Origin: Brachionus manjavacas
Taxonomy: Eukaryota; Rotifera; Eurotatoria; Ploima; Brachionidae
Direction of reading: 5' to 3'
Length of the DNA stretch: 64,000 bases
Assembly: GCA_019054805.1 (NCBI GenBank)
Contig: JAHQIY010000011.1
Span: 1,307,001 to 1,371,000 of the forward strand
The translations under genes were made by a program, and so were the position numbers. Below, in pieces: positions 17,571 through 30,200 of this stretch. A model generated the notes under the pieces. It was not told where the DNA came from, ran no database searches, and was given only the letters and a program-made list of their open reading frames with translations. Every line of letters begins with the position of its first letter. Position 1 is the first letter of the stretch.

Positions 17571-20538
17571 TCCTTAAGTAACGATCCCAATTCAATCTGA
17601 TGAACAGATAGTAGCTCAAGAGTCGCCGAAAAAAAATTCTGATAGTCCATGAAAAAAAAACAAAATTGTTTAATTTTATAATTTTTACTAAAATTTTCTT
17701 TTTATCATCAAAAATTATATCTTGTTTATATCTTTTGAATTTTTTTGTCGTACTAAATTTTTTTTTGTCATTGAAATATCTTTTTTTGTCTAACTTTAAT
17801 ACAATTAGTCAGATTTTTATTAATAAATTTTTAGTAAAAAAAAAATTATTTGGCCAGTCAAAAAATATTTTTTTTGTCAGTAAGAAAAACTAAAAACTAA
17901 AAATTATTTAATTATTTTTATTTTTTTTGCCTGAATTTTGCCTGAACCCTAAAAAAATTTAATGTCATTTTGATGTCTTGGATTTTTACCAAATTTAATG
18001 ATTGATAAGTTCGACTGATAAGACCATCATTTATAAGAGTCATGATTCGGAACTTTATAGAAAAGGTTCACGCATTCTTGTTAATTTCTTCCATTCTAAT
18101 AAATAATAAATAAACTCTATTAATAAAGCAAAATTTTATTTTAAAATTTCAAAAATTTACATTAAATTTTGTATTTTGTATAGAAAATCGACGCAAAAGA
18201 ATAATTTTTTAACAAAAATATGAATCTGCTTCCTTTTTTATTACATAAATTAATATAATAATTGATCAATCGTTCAGTAAAAAAATTTGTTCAACAAAAT
18301 TCTTTTGTTTAATTAGAAAAAATAGGATATTTTCGTTTTAATTGAATTAAATGAATAAAATTTAATAAATATTTATTTATTCATAATACCAATGCTACTA
18401 CAATTCTATTCATGGTCCCCTTTTTTGCAACACATATAACGTGGCCTTTTTTTTCCCTTTAATGGAATCCAAATATTATCCATAACTCTTTTTTTGAAAA
18501 AAAATCCAGTTTTGGTCTATAGATTTAAAAGAACACCTTTACTTTATTTAAACTTGAATAAAATATTATTAATTTGTAGAGTTTTTTCATTTTTTCGAAC
18601 TCAATTTTTAAAAAATAACTATACCTACGGCATCTGGTTTATCTCTAAAATTAGTATTCAATATTAATGAAAAGCTCCTTCAGATAAAAAACAAAAATGT
18701 TAAACTTAATTTAATTAATTCAACTACGCCAAGACAAAAAGGCCTATTTAAGAATATTAAAATATATAATTCTATTGTTTGTGAGTGTTTTTGAAAAAAT
18801 TAAAAATAAGAAAAATCAATTATTTTTACACATAATTACCAAAATATCTTCTGCAACTTGAAGTTCATGATCAAAACTTAATTGATTAAAATCTTAGTAA
18901 AAATGATAAAATAAGCTCCTTTTTTTAATTAAACATAAGATGGTTATTATTTTAATTAAAAAAAAATCGTTTTTCTTCTAATTTATCTTTATTTGATTCT
19001 TCTAAAACTTTATTTAAGAACTGAAGAGACAATTCTAAAATCCAAATTAAGTTATTCAAATCATGGTTCAAAAAATGTTTTAAATGACATCTTAATTATT
19101 TAAAGCGAAACAAAATTAAATTTTTTAATGCAAATTTTAGAAACACTGACCAAGATTTTTTTTTTACATTAGAAAAAAATTCAAAAAAAAATAAAATGTT
19201 AATTCAAACTATAGAAAATTTTTCTAAAACAATCGATAATAATAACCACCTTGATCTTTAATTATTTTTTTTTATTTTACTTTAATGTAATTTAATTTAA
19301 TCTTTAAAATATTTGAAAATCAATTAAATAAATTTTCGTGTTTAGGGTCTAATCTTGCTTAAAGGTCTCGTCTCGAAATATTAGCTCGGGTGATTTATTC
19401 AGCATGTTAAATTACTTGACAGCTTTAACCCTCTTATTTAAATAAAACTTTCTTAATTATCAAAAAACAGACGTGGTCACTGGATCGACAATAAATGATC
19501 AAATACCAGGCGAGACACAATTTTTTTGTTATTCCAAATTTTTACTGCAAATCTAATCTAAACTATTAAAAACACCTATTTAAAATTATTAGAGAAAAAG
19601 AACTCTAATCCATTTATAAAAAATTGAACACAAAATAATTTTTAAACTAGACAAACTCAACAATCTTAAAACAACATTTTGATAAAAATTTATCTTATTT
19701 ATTTTACATATCGACAAATATGGCGAGAATTTTGAAACTATAAAAAAATGAAATTAATATTATTTTATTTTTAAACTGATCCGATTCACATTTAAATTTG
19801 ATCTTGAACCATTTAATGTCGTCAAAATTTGGATTCAAAAAAATATTTTAATAAATTAAAAAACATTTTTTTCTCGAATTCAGTTTCGGATCTAGATTAA
19901 AAATTTATTAAAAAGTGATAAGTGGCATAAAAAGTGGGTGTCAAGATACAAAAACTGAAGTACTCAAATGACAGACTGAATAAAAAAGAACGCTACTTGG
20001 TCAACGATGATGATTAATTGTGTCTTTTAACCAAACATGGGTTTTGAGTTTACTTAAAATGCTTTCTTTTCTTTAAAACTTTGTACTTAATTGAACTTAG
20101 AATATTCCACTTCTTCGGCATTTGACAAATCTTGACATTAATCATTTAATTTATAAATTGAATGAAATATTAATTTATTTAAATTATGTGAAATATGCCA
20201 TTCAAAATTTATTTGAATTTGATTAATAAAAATACGAAAGTAATTGCTAAAAATTTTTTAAATGCACATTTTTTTAATCACACTCTTAGCCAATTTTTTC
20301 AGGCTTGAGGTTAACATTTTGAAAAATAATTAAAATGACAATGTTAATATGTGTATCAAATATCAAAGTATCAAAATTATTTATATTTTAAAAAGAAAAA
20401 TAATCTTATCTTTAAAATTACTTTATTTATTCCAAATTTTTTGATCTAAAGGAGCTTTTATTCGCCACAAATTTAACTGATGCAAACTGCTAATTAGTGT
20501 AACCGGGAGAAATCTTAGAAAAAATTCTAACTTGGAAG

Positions 20539-20775
20539 CAGAGTTTTTTAAAAGTCCCAAGTCTTAAATCAATTCCAAGTCCGGACTTTTTTTTTTCAGA
20601 AATTCGAGCCACAGACTTTTCTATTTAAGAAAAAAAAATTTAATTAAACTGAGTCAAATAAATAGGATCAGTCAGAATCAAAGACAATAATATTTCTGCC
20701 GTTCAGGTGGTTTTTATGGCGGCCTAGCAAGTGCCAATGTCCGGACTTGGACTTTAATTTGGGACTTTTTTTCAT
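20539..20775 (+). mobile_element. Non-autonomous hAT-like element copy
   Basis: Starts CAGAGTTTTTTAAAAGTCCCAAG and ends with GTCCGGACTTGGACTTTAATTTGGGACTTTT. These are the same subterminal motifs as the better preserved copy at 38338-38733. Its right end lacks the final CAACTCTG. The interior shares a GGCGGCCTA segment with the copy at 32078-32372. Confidence 0.55.
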
Positions 20776-22591
20776 TTAATAAATATTTTTTTTCCTTAAA
20801 AACGCAACATTACCTTAAAACCTATTTTACTCTTTTTTACCAAACAAAGTCACGCATACCATCACATCTTGTTCTCTGATTTAGCCAAGGTTCTTGAGTT
20901 GCAAAAACTTCAAAAATCCAACTGTAAATATTATTACTAAATAATTTTTTTTTTCTATTTCAGGATTATTATTATTTTTTTAGTAAAATAAATACAGGTA
21001 ATAATTAAATGCAATTTATTTTTGAATTCAAAGTAGATGTTGCTTTAAAAACCAAATCATGCAATAGTAAAAATTCAAATTTTTAATGCATCATATATTC
21101 CCAGAACCATTTGTTCAATTAAAATAGTACACCTAACCATTAATTTAAAATCTTTTTTTTTTAATAACATCTTATTTTTACATTAAATTTTTATATTTAA
21201 AAAAAAATTGTTTTGCTTATACTTAAAAGAAAAGTCACAAATTAAAATTTTGAAATTTTTTTTGATTTAGGTAATTTCCACTATTACATTAACTCAAAAT
21301 TACCCGATTAAAATATTTAATGCAACAACATTTATTATACTATTTTTTTTGATAAAAAAAATTATCGAGAGAAAAAATGTACAAGATAATATATTTGTTG
21401 AATTTTACAATATCATCTTTCTTTTTTGTATTTGACTTGTTTATTATAAAAAAAATTAATTAACAAAATAGTCAAATTAGAACAATTTTCACATCCAAAA
21501 TTAAGTTCTTTTTATTTGTGTAACCCTGAAATTTTTTTAGTTACTTAATTAATTTAGTTTTTTGTCTATATTGAGATTTATAGAGCTTTACAATCTTTTA
21601 AAGACCAACAAAGCATACTGCTTCATATTGAACAAAAGTGAAAATTTTTTTTTAGATTTTAAATTTGCATTCAAATCATCAAAGATGTCAAAATGACATT
21701 CTAATGCATGGATGTATTCTCTAATATTATTGCTTAATTAAAAACTTTGAAAAACGAGATCAGTGTCAGATTTAAATAATCTATAATTTTCGATCTTAGC
21801 TAAGAAGCACAAAATTTATCTCTAATGGTATAAAAATTATGACATTGATTTTAATTTAGAAAATTATTGAAAACCCTAAGTTGTAAAAAGGTCTCGATCA
21901 TTCAAGTTAGAATTTGATAAATTCTAAAAATATTTTTTATTTGAAATTCGAAAATCCAAACTCAAGTGTTTAAAATATCTTGATATTTTTTTTGATCGCT
22001 GTCTGATTTTTTAGTTTACAGATAAACAGGGTCAACAACTTGAATAAAGATAAGAACAGGCTCATAGCCTAAACAAAAAGATTCGTATTTTGAAATTTTC
22101 ATTTAAAAACAATGATTGAATTAAGAGTCTCGAAAATCAATGCAATTAAATAAGTGATATTTAAATAGAACTGATTATTTAAATATATTTAGATTTATAG
22201 AATGAATCAAAAAAAAATTTTTTTAAGATAATTTAGAAAATTTTTAAGGACTCAAAATTCATACATTTTTCTCAACTTTATTTAATTTTTATAAAACATT
22301 AGCTTTTTAAAAAAAATAATAGATTAGTAAATTGAATTTAAATATTTCTTTAAAAAATAAATAAAAAATTATTGATTTTTAAGTTTAAAATAGTCTAATT
22401 TGTTATTTTCATATTGACCTTTATTTGAAATTTTATTATCTTAAACCATAAAATGCTCAAAATATATCTCGAAAAATTCATACTCGGGAAAATTAAAATT
22501 AAAACATTATAAAAAGATTTTATTTTATTTAAATAATTTTCTTTATTTGAATCTTAAAATAAATTTAAAATTAAAAATTATTAATTTTTAT

Positions 22592-22597
22592 TTTATT
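22592..22597 (-). promoter_or_regulatory. Candidate polyadenylation signal of the TTC6-like gene
   Basis: AATAAA on the reverse strand, 46 bases beyond the stop codon at 22643. In DNA this AT-rich such hexamers are common, so the assignment rests on position only. Confidence 0.4.
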
Positions 22598-22642
22598 AAT
22601 AATTTAAAAAAATTATAAAAAAAACTACAATCGGTGTTATTA

Positions 22643-25600
22643 TTATTTAATGCGAAAAAGTTGCCTTAACTTTTCTCGTTGTTTCAGATCCACAGCCATT
22701 TTGTAATCGACTAGCGCTTCGTCTTTCATATCCAATTTTCCTTTACAGTCCGCCCTTAGCTTGTACAACACGGCATCGTTGGGCGAAAGGCTGATGGCTT
22801 AAAAAATACATTATTTTTTTTAATTTTCTATTTTAAGCCGAAAAAATTGGCAAATTTAAGTTTCAAATCAAATTTTAAGATCAAAACGATCCTTTAAAAT
22901 TTAAAAACTTAATTAATCTAATGATTTTGATAATTTTTAAAAAATAAATACTAAACATTACTTTACATGTCTAATAATGGTTAAAATTAACATCAAAATA
23001 AATGAATTCTAATTTATTTAACAAAAACAGTCAACAATTTAAAAAGTTCAGATTAAGTTAATTCAAAAATTCAAATTTATAACTTTTATATCCACTCATT
23101 CAAACTTAAATAATGTTTTTTTTCCACTAAAATGAATTACAATTTTTAAAACAGTAAATTTTTTTGTCTATAAAAATAAGTTTTCATTAAAATTAAATTA
23201 AAATATTTAAACTTATCAAAGTTCGATCAAAAGGGACATTTTAAAATGAAAATAAACTTGACAAGACATGTCAAGTAATTGCTTTAGAAAAAATTTATTT
23301 CTTTTCTGTTATAAAAAAAAAATATTACATCGAGTGGCGGGAGGCAAATATTACCCCACTTCACAAAAAAGGAAGTAAACTGGAAGCTGCAAACTTTAGA
23401 CCAGTATCTTTGACTTCGATTGTTTGTAAACTAGTGGAAAGTTTAGTAAAAGATGGCGTCTTGCTTCATATGAACAAATATAATTTAATTAGTAATTGTC
23501 AGCACGGGTTTGTCCCTAACAAAAGTTGTATAACTAATTTACTGGAAACTTTGGACCTTCTCTCTGGTAGCTTATACTTTAAAAAACCAGTTGATATTGT
23601 GTACATGGATTTTAGCAAGGCATTTGATAAAGTACCACACAATAGACTTATCTATAAACTTCATCGTTATGGATTAAGTGAGCCTTTAGTTAAATGGATT
23701 GAAGCCTTCTTGAGCAATAGAAGACAAAGAGTAGTACTTGGTAATGTGTGTTCATCTTGGAGGGAAGTTTTTAGTGGTGTTCCACAGGGTTCAGTATTGG
23801 GTCAGTAAAAATGTATGTAAATTGTTTGCTGATGATACAAAGGTTGCAAGTATTGTTGAAGATCCAAAGGACACAGAGGGCTTACAAACGGATATTAATA
23901 CACTGTGTAATTGGTCAAAAGAGTGGCTGATTGAATTTAACGAGGAAAAATGCGTTGTCATTCATTATGGCCCAAACAACCAAAAATGCGATTACAAATT
24001 GGGTCATTCGGAAAATAGTTACAAATTAGCTGAGTCAACTCAAGAAAGAGACTTAGGTGTGATTTTTAGTAACGATTTGAAAAGTTCAGCACATATCGCA
24101 GCAGTTTTTAAGAAAGCTAATCAAACTTTAGGTCTAATCAAACGTACATTTAAATACCGTGATATGCAAACAATCAAGAAGTTGTATACTTACCTAGTTA
24201 GACCTCACTTAGAGTATGCTGTCCAAGTTTGGAATCCGATGTTAAAGAAGGACATAGCAAGTATAGAAACAGTACAAAGAAGGGCGACGAAACTAAACGG
24301 AGAGTTAAAAAACTTGAGCTATGAGGAACGTCTTAGACAATTGAAACTTACAACGCTTGAAGAAAGAAGATTAAGAGGTGATTTAATTGAACAGTTTAAA
24401 ATTGTAAAAAACCTTGATGAGGTTGAGTGGCATTACCCGTTGGATCAATTGTCGGAACATTATGAAACAAGAAGTCATGGTTATGGTTTTGAAAAACAAC
24501 TTGTCAGAAATAATAATTCAAGATTAAACTTTTTTACAAACCGAGTTGCAAATGTCTGGAACAAATTACCAAGAGAAGTGATTGAACAAACAACTTTAAA
24601 TGGATTTAAAAATAAACTAGACAACTATTTTTTATTAAAAAAAGGTTGTACAGGTTACCATAACGCAACTAATCCTTGTGCTCCGTTTAAGGATGATTAT
24701 ATTAATAGTCATCTTTATTCTATAATTTATATTATTATTATTATTATTATTATTGTTATTTTCTAATAAATGCTTTAGTTCTGTAAAAGCTTTAAGATTA
24801 TATATTATTTTTTTTAATTATATAATTCAAAATAATAGGAATTAAAGAATAAAATTTTGCCTAAACAAAGAGTACCCGGAAGAAACAAGAAGAAAAACAT
24901 ATTAATACATATAAAACATATAATTTTTGGCTTTGGAAAGTTACTTACCAAAGCCTTCTGATGCAACCCCCATCTCACCCATTTTATTTTTTTGCATAAT
25001 TTTAAATAATTAAAAACTAAACAAAATTGGGATTATTCTATATGTTAATATATAATTTTTTTAGAAACCTGCAAAAAAATAGAAAAAATTAAGCAAAATG
25101 AAATTAACTTTTTCCTATTTAACTTTTTAAATTTTTTTTTCCTACTTGATTTTTGTTTTTACTTTCATCACCCAAGTACAGTACAGTCCGTCTATAACGA
25201 ACACGTTTATAGTGAAAATACGTTTTTAACGAAAATAAATTCTATATTTGGCAGAACAAGAATCTTTTAAATGTAATTTCTTATGGATATAACGAAGTTC
25301 GGATATTACGAATCACTTTTTAACAAATATTAGTGAATTTCTCTTGGTTTATAACGTAGTTAGGAAAAAAAAATATTTTTGGTTTCTTTGTTTTTGTTTG
25401 ATTTTAAAGAATAAGCACTAATCTATCTAATTCTAATATAATAAGACTAATCTTTGAATATTAAAGAAATCCCAATTTCGATGTCCCAATCAATTCGAAA
25501 AAAGACGAAGAACAAGAAAGAGAAGAAATCGAAAATTTATTGAAACATTTTCAACAATTCCGTTTTATTCCGCACGATGTACAATTTCATGATTATGCGA

Positions 25601-27140
25601 ATATTGATCAAGATCTGGTCATACATCAAGAAAAAACAGACGACGAAATAATCAATTTAATTAATAAAAAAAACGTACAATCGGACGAAGTTGTAAATGA
25701 GTCAAGTGATGACGAATCAGATAACGAATCTTCAAATGTTATCGAATCATTTCAGGACGAAAATATATCAAATCAACAAGCTTTAAAATTAATTGATCAA
25801 TTAAAAAAACATCTTTCAAAATCTACACACAATTTTGAATCGTCTATTGAAAATTTGGAAAGCATTGAAACCGAAATTTTAGGCTTAATGGTCAAACAAA
25901 AAACAATGTTGGATTAGTTTAAAAAATAATTTTTTTGATTTCTGATTTATGAATTATGATTTATTATACTAGATTATGCTTTTTAAATTAATAAAAAATT
26001 TAAAATAACATTATTTTCTCTTATTTGGATATAACGAAATTCGTTTATTACGAACTGCTTTTGAATTCCCCGAGTGACTTCTTTGTAACCGTACTTCACT
26101 GTAATGATTTCTAATAAATAATGATAAGAAAAAAATTAAAAAAGCCTTGAATTGTAGAGTTTTTTAATCTAAAATTTGATATTCAGGTGGCAGATAGTAA
26201 GTCTACTAAAAAGTGGAAACAAAAAGCAAAATGAGTTCTGGTAGATCTCTGAAGCTAACTTTTAGAGATGAAAGTTACATTTTTAGAAAGACTAAAAAAT
26301 ACTCTACACTTAGCCTTCAAAAACTCGCCACTGATTTTAATTCAAAGACTCTAGAAGATATGTATACCTGATAGCGCTTTGGCACATAATGGTCACTCAG
26401 TAAGCGACTGGCTCAAAGAAAAGAACATTGAGGCTCTTCCATGGTGTGCCCGTTCACCAGATCTCAACCCAATCAAGAAAGTATGGTCATACATGGATGC
26501 CATGTTGGCAGACATTAAAGTGACCTCTATTGAGAATTTTAAATAGAGTTTACACAAAGAGTGGTTAGAGATTCCGACTGAGTACGTACAAAAATTAATT
26601 GAATCTATGCCAAAAAGAGTTTTTGCTTGTTATAACGCCAAAGGCGGTAATTTCATATATTAAATTAAATTGTAAAGATTGCTAGAAAGAACAACTAGAA
26701 TGGTTCCTCAACTGAAAGATCTAAGTTACGCTGAACGCTCCTAAATTTAGGTCTCAGTTCTCTGGAAGAAAGAAGAAAAAGAGAAGATATGATTCAAATG
26801 TTTAAAATTTACAAAAATTTTAATAAAATTGCCCCCTCTTCAATGAGCATAAGATGTAATAGGAATTATATCCAAATTTGAGGCCTGCAAATGCAGTATT
26901 GTGAGGTGTGAGTATACGTTTAGAAAAAGATTTTGTTAGAAATTACATGATGCGCGAAACATTCTTTACGAACAGAGTTTCAGACGATTGGAACAAGCTT
27001 AGTAACGAAGTAATTGAAACAAAGACTATAAAAGATTTTAAAGTAAGGAATGACAAGTTTACTACAGCACAAAAAGCTACCATATCGTGAGAAACATCCT
27101 ACAAAATACGCTCAGTAAGTTATTCAACTTAGCGTAGCTC

Positions 27141-27218
<78 letters not shown>

Positions 27219-30200
27219 CTTTTGAACCGTTTTTTTCTTAAAATAAGTTTGATAGTTTTTGAAAACAGTGGTTTAGGTTTTTGAAATTTTTGAGATGAGT
27301 TTTCATTCAAAAGTTACTATATCTATATATATTTTTAAAGAACGCAAAATTCTCTATTAATTGATATATTTTTCAAGTATTTAAAGTGGAATTAAGTTGC
27401 ACTTTAAACCAAAAAAACACATTTTTTTGTGCTTTTTTCCAGGTTTTTTGATTCTCGTCGGAGGATTGACCCAAGACCCTGACTTTTTTATTTAAATTAT
27501 AAAACTAGACAAAATTCTGAACAAATCTCAGGTTTGACTTTTTTATTTAAAGCTTAATTAATCCAAAAAAAAGTCAAAATATAGTTCAATTTCTAAAAAA
27601 ATCATTAAAATTTAATTTTCATCTTTTATATTTATTATGCTGCAATATCTTATATGATCTTAATTTAAAATTTATCAAACACATTAAAAATGCTAAAACA
27701 TTCAACTAATTCGATTAAAGCTAATTCGATCAAAAATTTGGGAGGTTTAGCCAAAAAAAACCTATTTTCGCAGAAGGCAATCATGTTAACACTAGCAAAA
27801 GAATTGGGATTAATCTTGAAGGTAAAAAAAAGTTAAAAGATATCAAAATAATGTTGGTCGATCATCCAGCATTTAAACCAACAAATAAAATCGAAATTCT
27901 TGGAACAAAATACGGCCTCAAAGTAATTTTCCTTCCGAAGTACCATTGTGAGTTGAATCCAATAGTTTTAGCTAGATCAGGCTTCATATCAAAAAATGTT
28001 TATACTCTTGGGTTGTCTAATGCGATAGATTTGCCAAATATCAGAATTTTCTTGCAATTTTAGCATAAATGTTTTCTCAATATTCAAAATTTTAAAGCCT
28101 TCACTTGGACTTTTGAAAGGAAATTTAAAAAAAAGTCCGGACTAGGACTTGACTTGTGACTTTTAAACAACTCTGAATGCAATTATACTTTTTTAATTAA
28201 AAATATAATTATATTATCTAGTTTAATTTTTTTATGAAATGGCATTGATTAAAGTAAAAACAAAATAATTGCAAAGGATTGTAAAGTGAGATAAAAATTT
28301 TGCATATTTTGTTATTTTAAGTTTATAATTTTCTTAAAGTTTATACTTTTTTCCTAAAAGAATCAAAAAAATTTTAAAATTATGGATATATTCGATGTCA
28401 AAATGTGTAAACATTTTTAGAAACTCAAAATTTAATATCAACTTTATTTTTCTTGCTGATTTTAAAGAACCAAAAGATTGAATAGAATTTTTTTCAATTT
28501 TTAATTTTAATTTAATTTTAGGCAAATTACGCAAATAATCGAAATATTAGGTAAAATTACCAAAAAAAAGAGAGATTATAGCATCACTGCATTTAGACAT
28601 AATTTCTGAGTAGATAAAAAAAATTCTAATAAAACATCTTACCTGTTGAAAAATCTTTGTTAGCCAGTTTATAATTTTCCATTTTGTATAGCATAATTCC
28701 TCGATTCATGAACAAATGGGATGTATATTTGCCATACTTAATGGCTTCGCAAAGGTCTCTGAACGCTCCGGAAATATCACCGACCAGAGCTCTGGCAATG
28801 GCTCTATTTTGATAGGTGCTTTCGTCTTTCATATCGCACGTATCAATAGCCATATCTAAATTTTTCAATGCCTGACTGAATTGTTTGTGGAGCAGAAGAA
28901 CATTTGCTGAATTAAAATAGGCCAGACCAAACGTTGGATCCATTAGCAGTGCTGATTGATAGTCTCTCATGGCATTTACATTATCGGCCATAAACTAAAC
29001 AAAAATATAATTTTTAATTACTAGATAAAAAAAAGATTCATCATCTAACTTGGTAAATAACTCCACGATTAACCAACAATTCTGCGTTCGGTCTTATTCT
29101 AATCGCTTGGTTAATGTCTTTCAAAGCAGCCAAAGTGTCACTCATTTGCAAACAAACTACTGATCTACCCTCATAAGCAGGAATAAATGCTTTTTAATTA
29201 CGAAAAAAATAAGTTTTAATCTAACTATTGTCTAGATTACTTGGTTTCAATTGGATCGCTTTGGAGAACTGGTCCCAGGCTAGTTTAAACCGACCGGTTA
29301 TTTGGTATAAATAGGCCAAGTTTATATGAGCATCCAAATTGCCCGGATAAAGGTTTAGAACAGTTTCATAGTCTCTTTGAGCGTTTTCGAACGCTTTATC
29401 ATGACCCAAGTCCACGTAAACATTGCCACGAGATATTAGTGCATTGAAGAATCTCGGATTTATTTGATAAGCTTCACTAAGTACAAATATGGCCTCGGTA
29501 TATCTCTCAAGCCTACAAAAAATATAATTAAATAAGGCAAATAATTTATATTTTTTATATATTAGCAAGCTGCTTGACATTGATGGTCGAACTTTTTAAT
29601 TTAATAGAATATCCCAAATAATTGGATTAATCATGAATTTATTTATTAACAGCCTCATAGGAGTACCCTTTAAAACTAAATCACAATATTTCTTATTAAA
29701 AAGAAAATTTTATCATCACATTAAAATTCAAATTTTACAATTTTTTTTTCAGGTTTTCATGGAAAATTTTTCTTCAAGCTAAATCAAAGACTTATTATCA
29801 AGATGGCTTTTTTTTAAACTATGAAAAGATACTATGATAATCTTGGATCATAATTACCTGTATTTTTCAAATAATTATTTTTTTTCAAAAAAAAAATTAA
29901 TTTAAATTTTGTCAGAAATAAATAAAAAAAAAATTAGTTATGCAACAAAATAATTAGTTGATGTCAAAAACAATTTTTTTGGCTAAATTTCATTAGTTTC
30001 AAACTGAAATATTTTTATTCTAATTTGTTTGTATTTTTTTTTTTTTTTATTGTTAAAACCTTTGGGCTTTCGCCCCTTCAGGGTTATGTTTATTAAAATA
30101 AAAGAAGTAAAATTAAAAATTAAAAAAGAAAAAAAATAAGGTAATTATTACAAGCAATTTAAAGAAAACATAGTTTCAGATTCTATTTTTTGAGAATTTA

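Larger units (their letters stand above)
14335..22642. other. 8.3-kb gene-free AT-rich region
   Basis: Lies upstream of the GRK start and beyond the TTC6 stop. ORFs here are short, begin with non-ATG codons or are low-complexity. Recognisable pieces are an imperfect duplication (14868-14955 and 15033-15125), a LINE A tail lacking its hairpin (17515-17570) and a hAT-type repeat (20539-20775). The GRK promoter should lie in the first few hundred bases after 14334, but no core element stands out from the AT-rich background. Confidence 0.6.

Noticed and set aside
17666..17893. Hydrophobic 75-codon ORF
   Set aside because: Phe/Leu/Lys-rich low-complexity translation of T-rich DNA; no family features.
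18660..18690. GCTCCTTCAGA resembling a reversed LINE A tail
   Set aside because: Too short and lacking the rest of the hairpin.
27077..27310. Minus-strand ORF with a long leucine run
   Set aside because: It is the translation of the AAT microsatellite on the reverse strand.
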